From: Streptomyces longispororuber
GTDB lineage: Bacteria > Actinomycetota > Actinomycetes > Streptomycetales > Streptomycetaceae
Assembly: GCF_024448165.1 (NCBI RefSeq)
Contig: NZ_JAMOLN010000067.1
Coordinates: 1-43,139, forward strand
Direction of reading: 5' to 3'
Length of the DNA stretch: 43,139 nt
Shown here: in pieces, positions 24,122 through 32,591 of the stretch
How the letters are laid out: each line of letters begins with the position of its first letter
Numbering within the stretch: the stretch's first letter is position 1
The notes under the pieces: model-generated
What the model was told of the DNA's origin: nothing
Seen by the model: only the letters and a program-made list of their open reading frames with translations
Databases searched by the model: none
Position numbers and translations under genes: made by a program

Positions 24122-25501
24122 GTGGACGTCAAACGACTGCTCCTGATGCCCGGAGCCACTCCAGGGCCCGCACGTCGCGCCGGGCCGCCGGACCCGGGCC
24201 GGGTACTGCGCGGTGACGCGACACTGACCGCCGTGCTGGCGTCCGCCGCCGTACTGATCGCCCTGTTCCTGCACAACAACGGGAGCCGGCCGACCGCTCT
24301 GGGCTGGGTGCTGCTGCTCACCGCGCACATCCCCGCGCTGTGGCGGCGGCGCGCCCCGCTCCCCGTGTTCCTCTGTGTGTTCGCCGTCACCGTGCCGTAC
24401 CACACGATGGAGTTCAACCACACGGCCCCGCTGCCCGTCGCCGGCCTCTGCCTGTTCACGGTCACCATGACCGAACGGCCGCGCCGTTCCCTCGTCGTGG
24501 GCGCGGTCGTCATCGGACTGGAACTCGTCGTCAAGTTCAGCCAGGGAGTGGCCGAGGGCGCGCAGGCGCTCCGGATCTCCGGCTGGATCGTCGCCATCAT
24601 CCTGCTCGGCCTGTACGCGCGCATCCAGCGCCAGTACGTCGACTCCGTCATCGAGCGCGCCGAACGCGCCGAACGCACCCGCGAGGAGGAGGCCAGGCGC
24701 CGCGTCGCCGAGGAACGCCTGCGCGTCGCCCGCGACCTGCACGACCTCCTCGCCCACAGCATCACCCTGGTCGGCGTCCAGACGGCCGTCGCCGCCCACG
24801 TCCTGAACGCCACGCCCGACCGCCTGGACCGGGCCGCCGTCGCCAAAGCCCTCGACGACATCGCCGACACGTGCCGGTCGGCGCGCGGCGAACTCCGCGC
24901 CACGCTGGAGGTGCTGCGCTCCATGCCGGACGAGACGCGGGGGCCGCTGCCGGACCTCGACGGCCTGCCGGAACTGGTCTCGGCGGCCCGCACGGCCGGC
25001 GCCGAGGTGGTCGCGGACCTCGACACGGCGGACGTACCGCCCGCCGTCGGCGCGGCCGCGTACCGGATCGTGCAGGAGGCACTGACCAACGCCGTGCGGC
25101 ACGGCGGGTCCGGGCTCACGGTGCGGGTGACCGTCCGGGCGGCGCCCGCCGGACTGAGCGTCTCGGTGGTGGACGACGGGCGCGGGGCGGCATCGCAGCC
25201 TTCCGAGGCCCCGGGGTTCGGGCTGATCGGCATGCGGGAGCGGGCGCGCAGTGTGCTGGGCGTGCTGGAGGCCGGGCCCCGGGAGGCCGGCGGATGGGAG
25301 GTGGCGGCGACGCTGCCCTTCCCCGGGGCGCCGGATGCACGGGACGCGCAGGGTGCGCGGGACGCAGGGGATGAACGGGACGGCGCCGATCAGCAGCCCT
25401 GCGGCGCGACGCCCGCGGCCACGACGACCGCGCAGCCGCCGACGGAACCACCACCACACCTGACGACGGTGCGGCGGCCGTCCCCCGAGGAGGCGTCATG
25501 A
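24122..25501 (+). CDS. Sensor histidine kinase, DesK/NarL type (HisKA_3)
   Basis: A 459-residue membrane kinase. Four or more hydrophobic segments fill residues 30-175. A charged coiled region leads to the phospho-acceptor His207 in VARDLHDLLAHS, the HisKA_3 motif. The ATPase domain shows QEALTNAVRHGG and VDDGRG. A low-complexity tail rich in Ala, Asp and Pro precedes the stop. The stop overlaps the response regulator start as ATGA, so the two are a coupled pair. Confidence 0.92.
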   Translation: MDVKRLLLMPGATPGPARRAGPPDPGRVLRGDATLTAVLASAAVLIALFLHNNGSRPTALGWVLLLTAHIPALWRRRAPLPVFLCVFAVTVPYHTMEFNHTAPLPVAGLCLFTVTMTERPRRSLVVGAVVIGLELVVKFSQGVAEGAQALRISGWIVAIILLGLYARIQRQYVDSVIERAERAERTREEEARRRVAEERLRVARDLHDLLAHSITLVGVQTAVAAHVLNATPDRLDRAAVAKALDDIADTCRSARGELRATLEVLRSMPDETRGPLPDLDGLPELVSAARTAGAEVVADLDTADVPPAVGAAAYRIVQEALTNAVRHGGSGLTVRVTVRAAPAGLSVSVVDDGRGAASQPSEAPGFGLIGMRERARSVLGVLEAGPREAGGWEVAATLPFPGAPDARDAQGARDAGDERDGADQQPCGATPAATTTAQPPTEPPPHLTTVRRPSPEEAS

Positions 25502-26172
25502 CGCGCATCCGCGTCCTCCTCGCCGACGACCAGACCCTGGTCCGCGCGGCCTTCGCCATGCTCGTGGACTCCGCCGACGACATGGAGGTCGTCGGCCAGG
25601 CGGCCACCGGCCGCGAAGCCGTCGAGCTGGCCAGGTCGGCCCGCGCCGACCTGGTCGTCATGGACATCCGCATGCCCGACCTCGACGGCATCGAGGCCAC
25701 CCGGCTGCTCGCCGCCGACGAGGACCTCGCCGGGGTGAAGGTCCTGATGCTGACCACGTACGACACCGACGAGCACGTCGTCGACGCACTGCGCGCGGGC
25801 GCCTCGGGCTTCCTCGTGAAGGACACCAGACCGGCCGAACTCCTCGACGCCGTCCGCACGGTGGCGGCCGGCGACGCGCTTCTGTCGCCCGGCCCCACGG
25901 CCCGCCTCATCGCCCGCGTGCTGCGCGCCCCGGCGGTCCCCGAACCGCCGGACGGCACCCTCGACCACCTCTCCGACCGCGAACGCCAGGTGCTCACGCT
26001 CGTCGCGCGCGGCCTCACCAACACGGAGATCGCCGACACGCTGGGGCTCAGCCCGCTCACCGCGAAGACCCATGTCAGCCGGATCATCGGCAAGTTGGCG
26101 GTGCGGGACCGCGCGCAGCTGGTCATCACGGCCTACGAGTCCGGTCTCGTGACGCCGCTCAACTCCCCGTAG
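25498..26172 (+). CDS. LuxR/NarL-family response regulator
   Basis: A 224-residue regulator. The receiver domain has the acidic pair in LLADDQ, the phospho-acceptor Asp56 in VVMDIRMPD and the conserved Lys in FLVKD. The C-terminal LuxR helix-turn-helix is LSDRERQVLTLVARGLTNTEIADTLGLSPLTAKTHVSRI. It is coupled to the kinase gene by a 4-nt overlap. The likely target is the MMPL gene upstream or the operon itself; this is inference from context. Confidence 0.94.
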   Translation: MTRIRVLLADDQTLVRAAFAMLVDSADDMEVVGQAATGREAVELARSARADLVVMDIRMPDLDGIEATRLLAADEDLAGVKVLMLTTYDTDEHVVDALRAGASGFLVKDTRPAELLDAVRTVAAGDALLSPGPTARLIARVLRAPAVPEPPDGTLDHLSDRERQVLTLVARGLTNTEIADTLGLSPLTAKTHVSRIIGKLAVRDRAQLVITAYESGLVTPLNSP

Positions 26173-26183
26173 CCGCACGGGTA

Positions 26184-26230
26184 TTGCCCCGTCCCACGGC
26201 GCCCCCTTACGGTCACAGGACGTCCTACGT
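26184..26230 (+). promoter_or_regulatory. Sialidase promoter with GntR-type operator
   Basis: TTGCCC (26184-26189) and TACGGT (26208-26213) with an 18-nt spacer form a possible -35/-10. ACGTCCTACGT at 26220-26230 overlaps the expected transcription start. It has the GT-n3-AC core of FadR-type GntR operators and is identical to the 11-mer at 34266-34276 between the ABC operon and gntR. A repressor bound here would block initiation. Confidence 0.6.
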
Positions 26231-26233
26231 CCC

Positions 26234-27505
26234 ATGTCCGGATCTGGGGGAGCGATGCCAGCTGTCAAGCACCGTGCGAGTCGAGAGGGCCGTCCGGACC
26301 GCAGGGGGTGCCTGGCCGGGGCCGCCCTCACCGCCGCCGTCGCCGCCGCGGCCCTCACCCTGCCCGGCACCGCGGCCGCGGCACCGGTGACCGGGCCCGC
26401 CCGCTGCACCTCCTCGGTCCCGTTCACCGCGGGCGCCGGCGGCTACGACACCTACCGCATCCCGGCCGTCGTCCGCACCGCCCGCGGCACGCTCCTCGCC
26501 TTCGCCGAGGGCAGACACAGCAGCGCCGCCGACACCGGGAACATCGACGTCGTCCTCAGACGCTCGGCCGACGGCGGCTGCACCTGGGGCCCGCAGACCG
26601 TCGTCGCCGCAGGCAACGGCGACACCCGCGGCAACCCGGCCCCCGTCGTGGACCCGAGAACCGGCCGGATCACCCTCCTCACCTCCTACAACAGCGGCCA
26701 GGCCACCGAGGCCCAGATCATGCGCGGCGAGGTGACGCCCGAGCAGAGCCGCCGGGTCTTCGTGCAGTCCAGCCGCGACGACGGCCGCACCTTCACGCCG
26801 CCCCGCGACCTCACGGACACCGTCAAACGCCCCGGCTGGCGCTGGTACGCGACCGGCCCCGGCCACGCCGTCGCGCTCACCCGCGGCCCGCACGCCGGCC
26901 GCCTCGTCGTCCCCGCCAACCACTCGGCCGCCCCGCCCGCGGGCTCAGCCGACACCGGCCAGGAGGCCAAGTACTACGGCGCGCACGCCCTCTACAGCGA
27001 CGACGGCGGCCGCACCTGGCGGATCGGCTTCGTCGACGACTCCTACGACGGCGAGAACAACTCCAACGAGTCCACGGCCGCCCAACTCCCCGACGGACGC
27101 CTCTACTTCAGTGCCCGCGACCAGAACGGCAGCAACGCGGGGAACCGCCTCGACAGCTACTCGGGCGACGGCGCCGAGACCCTCGACCGCCCCTACGCGG
27201 TGCAGCCCGCGCTGTCCGACGTCCCGGTCGTCCAGGGCAGCGTCCTGCAGACGGCGGGAGGCAAGGGCAAGCCCCTGCTGTTCTCCGGCCCGTCCGTGCC
27301 GACCGCCCGCCAGGCCATGGCGATATGGCGCAGCGACGACGCGGGCGCGACCTTCACCAGGTCCGTCACCCTCTCCCCGCTCAAGGCCGCCTACTCGGAC
27401 CTGGTCCAGCCCGACCGGCGAACCGTCGGCATCCTGTACGAGACCGGCGCGACGGGCACGTACGAGACGATCGAGTTCCGCCGCATCCCCCTGGGCGATC
27501 TCTAG
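26234..27505 (+). CDS. Secreted exo-alpha-sialidase, glycoside hydrolase family 33
   Basis: A 423-residue exported enzyme that cleaves terminal sialic acids from glycans. A basic N-terminus (RRGCLAG) and Ala-rich hydrophobic stretch ending near AAAAPV form the signal peptide. The YRIP motif supplies the catalytic Arg. Four Asp-boxes mark the six-bladed propeller: SADGGCTW, SRDDGRTF, SDDGGRTW and SDDAGATF. NNSNESTAAQLPDG contains the conserved Glu, and the SYSGDGAETLD stretch follows. The ATG at 26255 is a possible alternative start, but the GGGGGAG there is only 2 nt away. The TAG stop is formed at the junction with a MITE-like sequence. Confidence 0.92.
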   Translation: MSGSGGAMPAVKHRASREGRPDRRGCLAGAALTAAVAAAALTLPGTAAAAPVTGPARCTSSVPFTAGAGGYDTYRIPAVVRTARGTLLAFAEGRHSSAADTGNIDVVLRRSADGGCTWGPQTVVAAGNGDTRGNPAPVVDPRTGRITLLTSYNSGQATEAQIMRGEVTPEQSRRVFVQSSRDDGRTFTPPRDLTDTVKRPGWRWYATGPGHAVALTRGPHAGRLVVPANHSAAPPAGSADTGQEAKYYGAHALYSDDGGRTWRIGFVDDSYDGENNSNESTAAQLPDGRLYFSARDQNGSNAGNRLDSYSGDGAETLDRPYAVQPALSDVPVVQGSVLQTAGGKGKPLLFSGPSVPTARQAMAIWRSDDAGATFTRSVTLSPLKAAYSDLVQPDRRTVGILYETGATGTYETIEFRRIPLGDL

Positions 27506-27560
27506 GGCCTGTCGTCACACTCCCGTCTGCCCCGCGGCGTCTGGCACGCACGCTCGCGGC
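27502..27560. mobile_element. Solo end of the CTAG-terminated MITE-like family
   Basis: From CTAGGGCCTGTC at 27502, about 58 bp align with the reverse complement of the right end of the complete element at 42958-43138. Shared blocks are CTAGGGCCTGTC, TGCCCCGCG and TGGCACGC, with roughly three quarters identity by eye. Only one arm is present. It fills most of the 70-nt gap between the sialidase stop and the isochorismatase-like gene. Confidence 0.65.
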
Positions 27561-27575
27561 GGCTACGGTGGGCCC

Positions 27576-28109
27576 ATGCCGCCACGCCCGCCGCACCGCC
27601 CCGCGCTCCTCGTCATCGACATGCAGGCCGCCCTGGTGCCGATCATGCACCGCCCGGGGCCGACCGTCGGGGCCATCGCGGGACTGCGCTCCCGGGCCCG
27701 GGCGGCGGGCGTCCCCGTCGTCACGGTGAGCCAGCGCGGCGGCGGCCCCGTGGTTCCCGAACTCGCCCCGGGTGAGGAGGAGTCGGCGGTGGAGAAGAGC
27801 ACCGCCGACGCCTTCCTGCACACCCCGCTCGACACGGTGCTGCACGACCTCGGCGCGACCGAGCTCCTGGTCACCGGGTTCGCCACGGAGAACTGTGTGG
27901 AGACCACGGCGCGCCAGGCCCTCAGCCGCGGCTACGACCTGGTGCTCGTGGCGGACGGCCACACGACGTCCGTCCGCCCCGACACGACGGATTTCGCTCC
28001 ACCGGCCCAGTCGATCGCCCACCACAACGAGATCTACCGCCACATCGACTTCCCCGACCGCAGCGTCCGGGTGCTGCCGGCGGCCGCCGTGGACTTCTCG
28101 GCGCCCTGA
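27576..28109 (+). CDS. Isochorismatase-family cysteine hydrolase
   Basis: A 177-residue single-domain hydrolase. The catalytic triad is visible: D15 in LLVIDMQ, K74 in AVEKSTADAF and C107 in GFATENCVETTARQA. The cis-peptide region before the Cys (VTGFAT) is typical. The family hydrolyses isochorismate, nicotinamide or other amides; the absence of an aryl-carrier domain argues against siderophore synthesis. The ATG has no strong ribosome binding site. It is convergent with the VOC gene, with a 7-nt gap. Confidence 0.88.
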   Translation: MPPRPPHRPALLVIDMQAALVPIMHRPGPTVGAIAGLRSRARAAGVPVVTVSQRGGGPVVPELAPGEEESAVEKSTADAFLHTPLDTVLHDLGATELLVTGFATENCVETTARQALSRGYDLVLVADGHTTSVRPDTTDFAPPAQSIAHHNEIYRHIDFPDRSVRVLPAAAVDFSAP

Positions 28110-28116
28110 GCCGTGC

Positions 28117-28464
28117 CTAGCCGTGCGCCAGGGGGTGCAGTGGCTCGTACAGGCCGACCTCGCCGCCGCCCGGCAGTCGCAATGCCGTGAGCCGGCCCCA
28201 CCGCAGCTCCTCCACCGGCTTCGTGAACTCGACGCCCTTCGCGGTCAGTTCGGCGACCGTCGCCGTCACGTCGTCGCACATCAGCATCAGCTCGTGCGAG
28301 GGCGCGCCGTCGGCCGGATGGACGGCGACCTCGGCGGGCGGCGCCGCGAAGATCAGCCATCCGCCCCCGGCGTCGACGTGCGGCCAGCCCAGCACGTCCC
28401 GGAAGAAGGCCCGGTCGGCGTCGGCGTCGGCGGAGTACAGGATGGTGTGGGTACCGGTGATCAT
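28117..28464 (-). CDS. VOC (glyoxalase/bleomycin-resistance fold) protein
   Basis: A 115-residue protein of the vicinal-oxygen-chelate fold. It has the two beta-alpha-beta3 halves, beginning GTHTILYSADADADRAFFRDVLGW and ending LPGGGEVGLYEP, with His and Glu residues at typical metal positions. The ATG overlaps the stop of the ABC ATPase gene as ATGA, so it is the last gene of the transport operon, an unusual partner. The substrate is unknown. Confidence 0.83.
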   Translation of the reverse strand: MITGTHTILYSADADADRAFFRDVLGWPHVDAGGGWLIFAAPPAEVAVHPADGAPSHELMLMCDDVTATVAELTAKGVEFTKPVEELRWGRLTALRLPGGGEVGLYEPLHPLAHG

Positions 28465-29480
28465 GCGGGGAGGGTAGCGCCGGACTGCTCCCGCACCAGG
28501 TCGCGCGTCGACTGGTCGCCGCGCACGGGATGGTGGCACCGGAACCGGTGCCCGGCCTCCCCCTCCGGCTCCGGCATCGCCGAGGCGCACACGTCGTCCG
28601 CCCGCCAGCACCGCGTGCGGAACGGGCAGCCGGACGGCGGATGCGTCGCCGACGGCACCGGGCCGATCAGCGGGATCGGGTCGATCGGGGCGAGCAGACC
28701 GGGCGTCGCCGAGAACAGCGCGCGGGTGTACGGGTGCCGGGACCGGTCGAGGACGTCGGCGGCCGGGGACTCCTCCACGATCCGGCCCAGGTACATGGTG
28801 ATGACCCGGTCGCTCATCCGGCGCACCGTCTGGATGTCGTGCGAGACGAAGACCAGGGCGAGGCCGAGGCGTTCCTTCAGGTCCAGGAGGAGATTGAGGA
28901 TCTGGGCGCGGACCGACACGTCGAGCGCGCTCGTCGGCTCGTCCGCCACGACCAGATCGGGTTCGAGGGCCAGCGCCCTGGCGATCGCCACGCGCTGGCG
29001 CTGGCCGCCGGAGAGCTGCCCGGGCAGCACGTCGGCGAGCGCCTTCGGCAGCCCGACCAGACTCATCAACTCCCGGACCCGGTCGTCCCGTTCGGCGGGC
29101 CGCCCGCGCCCGTGCACGTCCATGGGGTCGCGCACGATCTGCCGTACGGGCAGCCGCCGGTTCAGGGCCGTCGACGGGTCCTGGAAGATCATGCCGACGC
29201 CGGTGCCGAGCGCCGCGCGGCGCTGCGCCGGGGGCGTGGTCCACAGGTCGGCGCCCCGGTAGGTCACCGTGCCCGACGTGGGGCGCTGCACGCCCACGAG
29301 GACCTTGGCCAGGGTCGACTTGCCGCAGCCCGACTCGCCGACGACGCCGACGGTCTCGCCGGGGGCGACGGTCAGATCGGCGGCGGTGAGGGCGTGCACC
29401 TGGTCCCGGCTGAACAGGCCGCCTGAGCGGGCCTTGTGCACGACGTGCACATCGGTCAACTCCACGATGGGGGTGGTCAT
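28461..29480 (-). CDS. Oligopeptide/oligosaccharide ABC transporter ATPase (DppF/OppF type)
   Basis: A 339-residue ATPase. Walker A is GESGCGKS, the signature is LSGGQRQRVAIARAL and Walker B is LVVADEPTSALD. The C-terminal oligo_HPY domain carries the GCPFRTRC Cys pair that can bind an Fe-S cluster in this family. It overlaps the preceding fusion gene by 4 nt and the following VOC gene by 4 nt. It pairs with the ATPase half of the fusion protein to energise one transporter. Confidence 0.94.
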   Translation of the reverse strand: MTTPIVELTDVHVVHKARSGGLFSRDQVHALTAADLTVAPGETVGVVGESGCGKSTLAKVLVGVQRPTSGTVTYRGADLWTTPPAQRRAALGTGVGMIFQDPSTALNRRLPVRQIVRDPMDVHGRGRPAERDDRVRELMSLVGLPKALADVLPGQLSGGQRQRVAIARALALEPDLVVADEPTSALDVSVRAQILNLLLDLKERLGLALVFVSHDIQTVRRMSDRVITMYLGRIVEESPAADVLDRSRHPYTRALFSATPGLLAPIDPIPLIGPVPSATHPPSGCPFRTRCWRADDVCASAMPEPEGEAGHRFRCHHPVRGDQSTRDLVREQSGATLPA

Positions 29481-31507
29481 TTCGGCTCCCTGTCGAGGGT
29501 GGAGCTCCGCGCGGTGGGGACCTTCGCGGGCTGCGCGGGCACGGGTGCGTCGCCGCCCGCGCCCCTGGCGGCAGCGGGATGGTGGCAGGCCGTCGCGTGC
29601 GCCCGGTCGCCCAGCAGGGCCGGCGCCTCCCGCTCGCAGACCTCCGACGCCAGCGGGCAGCGGTCCGCGAAGCGGCAGCCCGCGGGGAAGTCGGCCGGGG
29701 ACGGGACCACGCCCTTGATCTGCGTGAGCCGCTCGGCCGCCGCCTCCAGCGACAGCACGGAACCGAGCAGACCGCGCGTGTAGTGGTGGGCGGGCGCCTC
29801 CACCAGGTCGGCCGTCACGCCCGTCTCCACGATCTGGCCGCCGTACATGACGACGACCCGGTCGGTGACGTCGGCGACGAGCGCCAGGTCGTGCGAGACG
29901 AGGACGAGCGCGAAGCCCAGCTCCGCGCGCAGCCGCAGCAGCAACTCGATGACCTGCGCCTGGACCGTCACGTCGAGCGCCGTCGTCGGCTCGTCGGCGA
30001 CGATCAGCTTCGGCTCGCGGGACAGCGCCATGGCGATGAGGACGCGCTGACGCTGGCCGCCGGAGAGTTCGTGCGGGTAGCTGCTCAGGGTGCGGGCCGG
30101 GTCGAGGCCGACCAGGTCGAGGAGTTCGGCCGGTGATCTGCGCCCGCCCCGCCGCACGACCTGCTTGAGCTGGGCGCGGACGGTCATCGCCGGGTTCAGC
30201 GACGACAGCGCGTCCTGGTAGATCATCGCCATGTCGTGCCCGAGGAGGCGGCGGCGCGCGCCCATCGGCAGGCCGGTCAGCTCCCGCCCGTCGAAGGTGA
30301 CCTCGCCCTTGATCCGGGCGCCCTTCGGGTGCAGTCCCATCACCGTCAGCGCGGTCAGCGACTTGCCGCAGCCGGACTCGCCGACCAGGCCGAGGACTTC
30401 ACCGGGGCGCACGTCGAAGCTGATGCCGTCCACGATGTCGACGCCGCCGTGCCGTTCGTCGAAGCCGATGGCCAGGTCCCGTACGGACAGGACCGGCGGC
30501 GCGTCCGGCAGGGGCCTGGCGCGGGCCCGCAGCCGGGCCGCCGCCTCGGTGAGGCCGGGGAGTTCGAGGACCTGGCCGCTGCCGGGGGCCGGCGCCTCCA
30601 GGCGGTCCTTCTCCTGCGTGGTCACCTCGCGGGCGGTGGGCGCGGCCCACGCGTCGGAGACGCCCTCGCTGAGGATGTTCAGGGAGAGGACCGTGAGCAG
30701 CATCAGCAGGCCGGGGAAGACCGTCGCCCACCAGCCGCCGATGAGCACCATGTTCTTGCCGTCGGCGATGACGCTGCCCCAGGACGGGTCCGGCGGCCGG
30801 ACGCCCGCGCCGATGAAGGACAGCGACGCCTCGAAGACGATGGCCTCGGCGACCTGCACCGTGCAGAAGACGAGGATCGGCGCCGCGCAGTTGATGGCGA
30901 CGTGCTTCAGCACGATGTGCGGGGTGCGGGCCCCGATGACGTGTTCCGCCGTGACGTAGTCCTCGCCGTACTGGGCGAGGACGTTGGCCCGCACGACGCG
31001 GGCGATCGGAGGAGTGAACAGGAACGCGATCGCGCAGATCAGGACCGGGATGCCGCCGCCGAAGACCGCGACGAGGACCGCCGCGAGGGCGATGCCGGGG
31101 AACGCCATGACGACGTCGAGGCAGCGCATCAGCGTCTCGTCGACGGCCTTGCGGGACGTCGCAGCGACCGCGCCGATGACCGCGCCCACGACGAGCGCGA
31201 GCAGGGTCGCGCCGAGGCCGATGGCCAGGGACCAGCGGGCGCCGTACATCAGCCGGCTCAGGATGTCCCGGCCGAGGCTGTCCTGGCCCATCCAGTGGCT
31301 GCCGGAGGGATGGCCGGTGCCGTCCGTCTGCGGCTGCTGGTCCAGGGGGTCGTGGGGAGCGAGGAGCGGGGCGAGGACGGCGGTGAGGACGACGACCGTG
31401 ATGATGCCGAGGGCGATCCGGGAGAGGAGCGGGAGGCGGCGGAGGCCGCGCAGGCGGATGCCGGGGCGGGCGAGGGTCTCGGTGAGCTGCTTGCGGGTCG
31501 TGATCAC
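29477..31507 (-). CDS. Fused ABC permease (DppC type) and ATPase (DppD type)
   Basis: A 676-residue fusion. Residues 1-290 are a DppC-like permease with the OppC N-terminal helix, HPSGSHWMGQDSLGRDILSR and the EAA loop EHVIGARTPHIVLKHVAINC. Residues 290-335 are an Ala/Arg linker. Residues 336-676 are a complete ATPase with Walker A (GESGCGKS, 376-383), signature (LSGGQRQRVLIAMAL), Walker B (LIVADEPTTALD) and oligo_HPY region. The frame is continuous, with no stop between the parts. GTG 31507 has AGGGGG upstream; an earlier start at 31603 would overlap the previous gene. Confidence 0.92.
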   Translation of the reverse strand: MITTRKQLTETLARPGIRLRGLRRLPLLSRIALGIITVVVLTAVLAPLLAPHDPLDQQPQTDGTGHPSGSHWMGQDSLGRDILSRLMYGARWSLAIGLGATLLALVVGAVIGAVAATSRKAVDETLMRCLDVVMAFPGIALAAVLVAVFGGGIPVLICAIAFLFTPPIARVVRANVLAQYGEDYVTAEHVIGARTPHIVLKHVAINCAAPILVFCTVQVAEAIVFEASLSFIGAGVRPPDPSWGSVIADGKNMVLIGGWWATVFPGLLMLLTVLSLNILSEGVSDAWAAPTAREVTTQEKDRLEAPAPGSGQVLELPGLTEAAARLRARARPLPDAPPVLSVRDLAIGFDERHGGVDIVDGISFDVRPGEVLGLVGESGCGKSLTALTVMGLHPKGARIKGEVTFDGRELTGLPMGARRRLLGHDMAMIYQDALSSLNPAMTVRAQLKQVVRRGGRRSPAELLDLVGLDPARTLSSYPHELSGGQRQRVLIAMALSREPKLIVADEPTTALDVTVQAQVIELLLRLRAELGFALVLVSHDLALVADVTDRVVVMYGGQIVETGVTADLVEAPAHHYTRGLLGSVLSLEAAAERLTQIKGVVPSPADFPAGCRFADRCPLASEVCEREAPALLGDRAHATACHHPAAARGAGGDAPVPAQPAKVPTARSSTLDREPK

Positions 31508-31592
31508 GGGTGGCCCCCTGTCGCGGTGCGCGCGTCCGGTGTGGCTGAGGTCGTGGGGGCCGCCCCGGTGCGGCCCTGGCGGGGCGGGCGTC

Positions 31593-32552
31593 TCACGAGG
31601 CACCCCGCAGCCTCGGGTTCACCAGCAGGTACAGGACGTCGATCACCAGGTTCACCACCACGAATCCGACCGCCGTCGTGAGCACCACGCCCTGGACCAC
31701 CGCCGGGTCGCCGTTCTTGACCGCGTCGATCATCAGCTTGCCCATGCCCGGCAGCGAGAAGATGGTCTCCACCACGACGGCCCCGCCCAGCAGGTACCCG
31801 ACCCGGAGCCCGAGCACGGTCAGCGGGTTGATGAGGGCGTTGCGCAGCACGTTGCGGCCGACCACGACCACCGGCGGGAGCCCGCTGCCGACGGCCGTCC
31901 GCACGTAGTCCTTGTCCAGCTCCTCCACCACGGCCGTCCGCACGATCCGGGTGAGCTGGGCGGCGACGGGCAGGGAGAGGGCGAGGGCCGGCAGCGTCAT
32001 CGACTTCAGCCAGCCGGTCAGCGAGTCGGCCGGGTTGACGTATCCGCCGGTCGGGAACCAGCCCTGGTCCACCGCCAGGTACTGGATCATCAGGAGCGCC
32101 AGCCAGAACCCGGGCGCCGCCACCCCGGTCAGCGACACGACCCGGACGGCCTGGTCCCAAACCCGGTCCCGGTAGATCGCCGCGCTGATGCCGAGCACCA
32201 GCGAGACGACGACCGCGATGCCGAGCCCCAGGAACGTCAGCTGCATGGTCAGCGGCAGCGCCGTGGTGACCTGCTCCACCACGGGCTGCCGGGTCAGCAC
32301 GCTGATGCCCATGTCGCCCCGGACCAGCTCCCCGACGAAGTGGACGTAGCGCAGCGGCAGCGGGTCGAGCAGTCCGTTGCTCTCGCGGAAGTCGTGCAGC
32401 TGCTGCGGCGTCGGGTTGGCCCCCTGGAAGTAGGCGGAGGCCGGGTCGATGTCCGCGAACCGCATCACGAGGAACACGAACAGGACGATGCCGAGCAGCA
32501 GCGGCACGAGCAGCACGAGCCGCCGGGCGAGGATTCTGGCGATCACGGCCAC
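31593..32552 (-). CDS. ABC transporter permease (DppB/OppB type)
   Basis: A 319-residue inner-membrane permease with six helices. The N-terminal RLVLLVPLLLGIVLFVFLVMRF segment, the GLLDPLPLRYVHFVGELVRGDMGIS stretch and the EAA loop (TAVGSGLPPVVVVGRNVLRNALINPLTVLGLRVG) are characteristic. It begins 39 nt after the binding-protein stop. The GTG start at 32552 is used; a second GTG at 32546 is possible. It forms the channel with the permease half of the next gene. Confidence 0.93.
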   Translation of the reverse strand: MAVIARILARRLVLLVPLLLGIVLFVFLVMRFADIDPASAYFQGANPTPQQLHDFRESNGLLDPLPLRYVHFVGELVRGDMGISVLTRQPVVEQVTTALPLTMQLTFLGLGIAVVVSLVLGISAAIYRDRVWDQAVRVVSLTGVAAPGFWLALLMIQYLAVDQGWFPTGGYVNPADSLTGWLKSMTLPALALSLPVAAQLTRIVRTAVVEELDKDYVRTAVGSGLPPVVVVGRNVLRNALINPLTVLGLRVGYLLGGAVVVETIFSLPGMGKLMIDAVKNGDPAVVQGVVLTTAVGFVVVNLVIDVLYLLVNPRLRGAS

Positions 32553-32591
32553 GGGCGTGAACTCCCTTACGTAGCGCGGGTGGTGCGGGAC

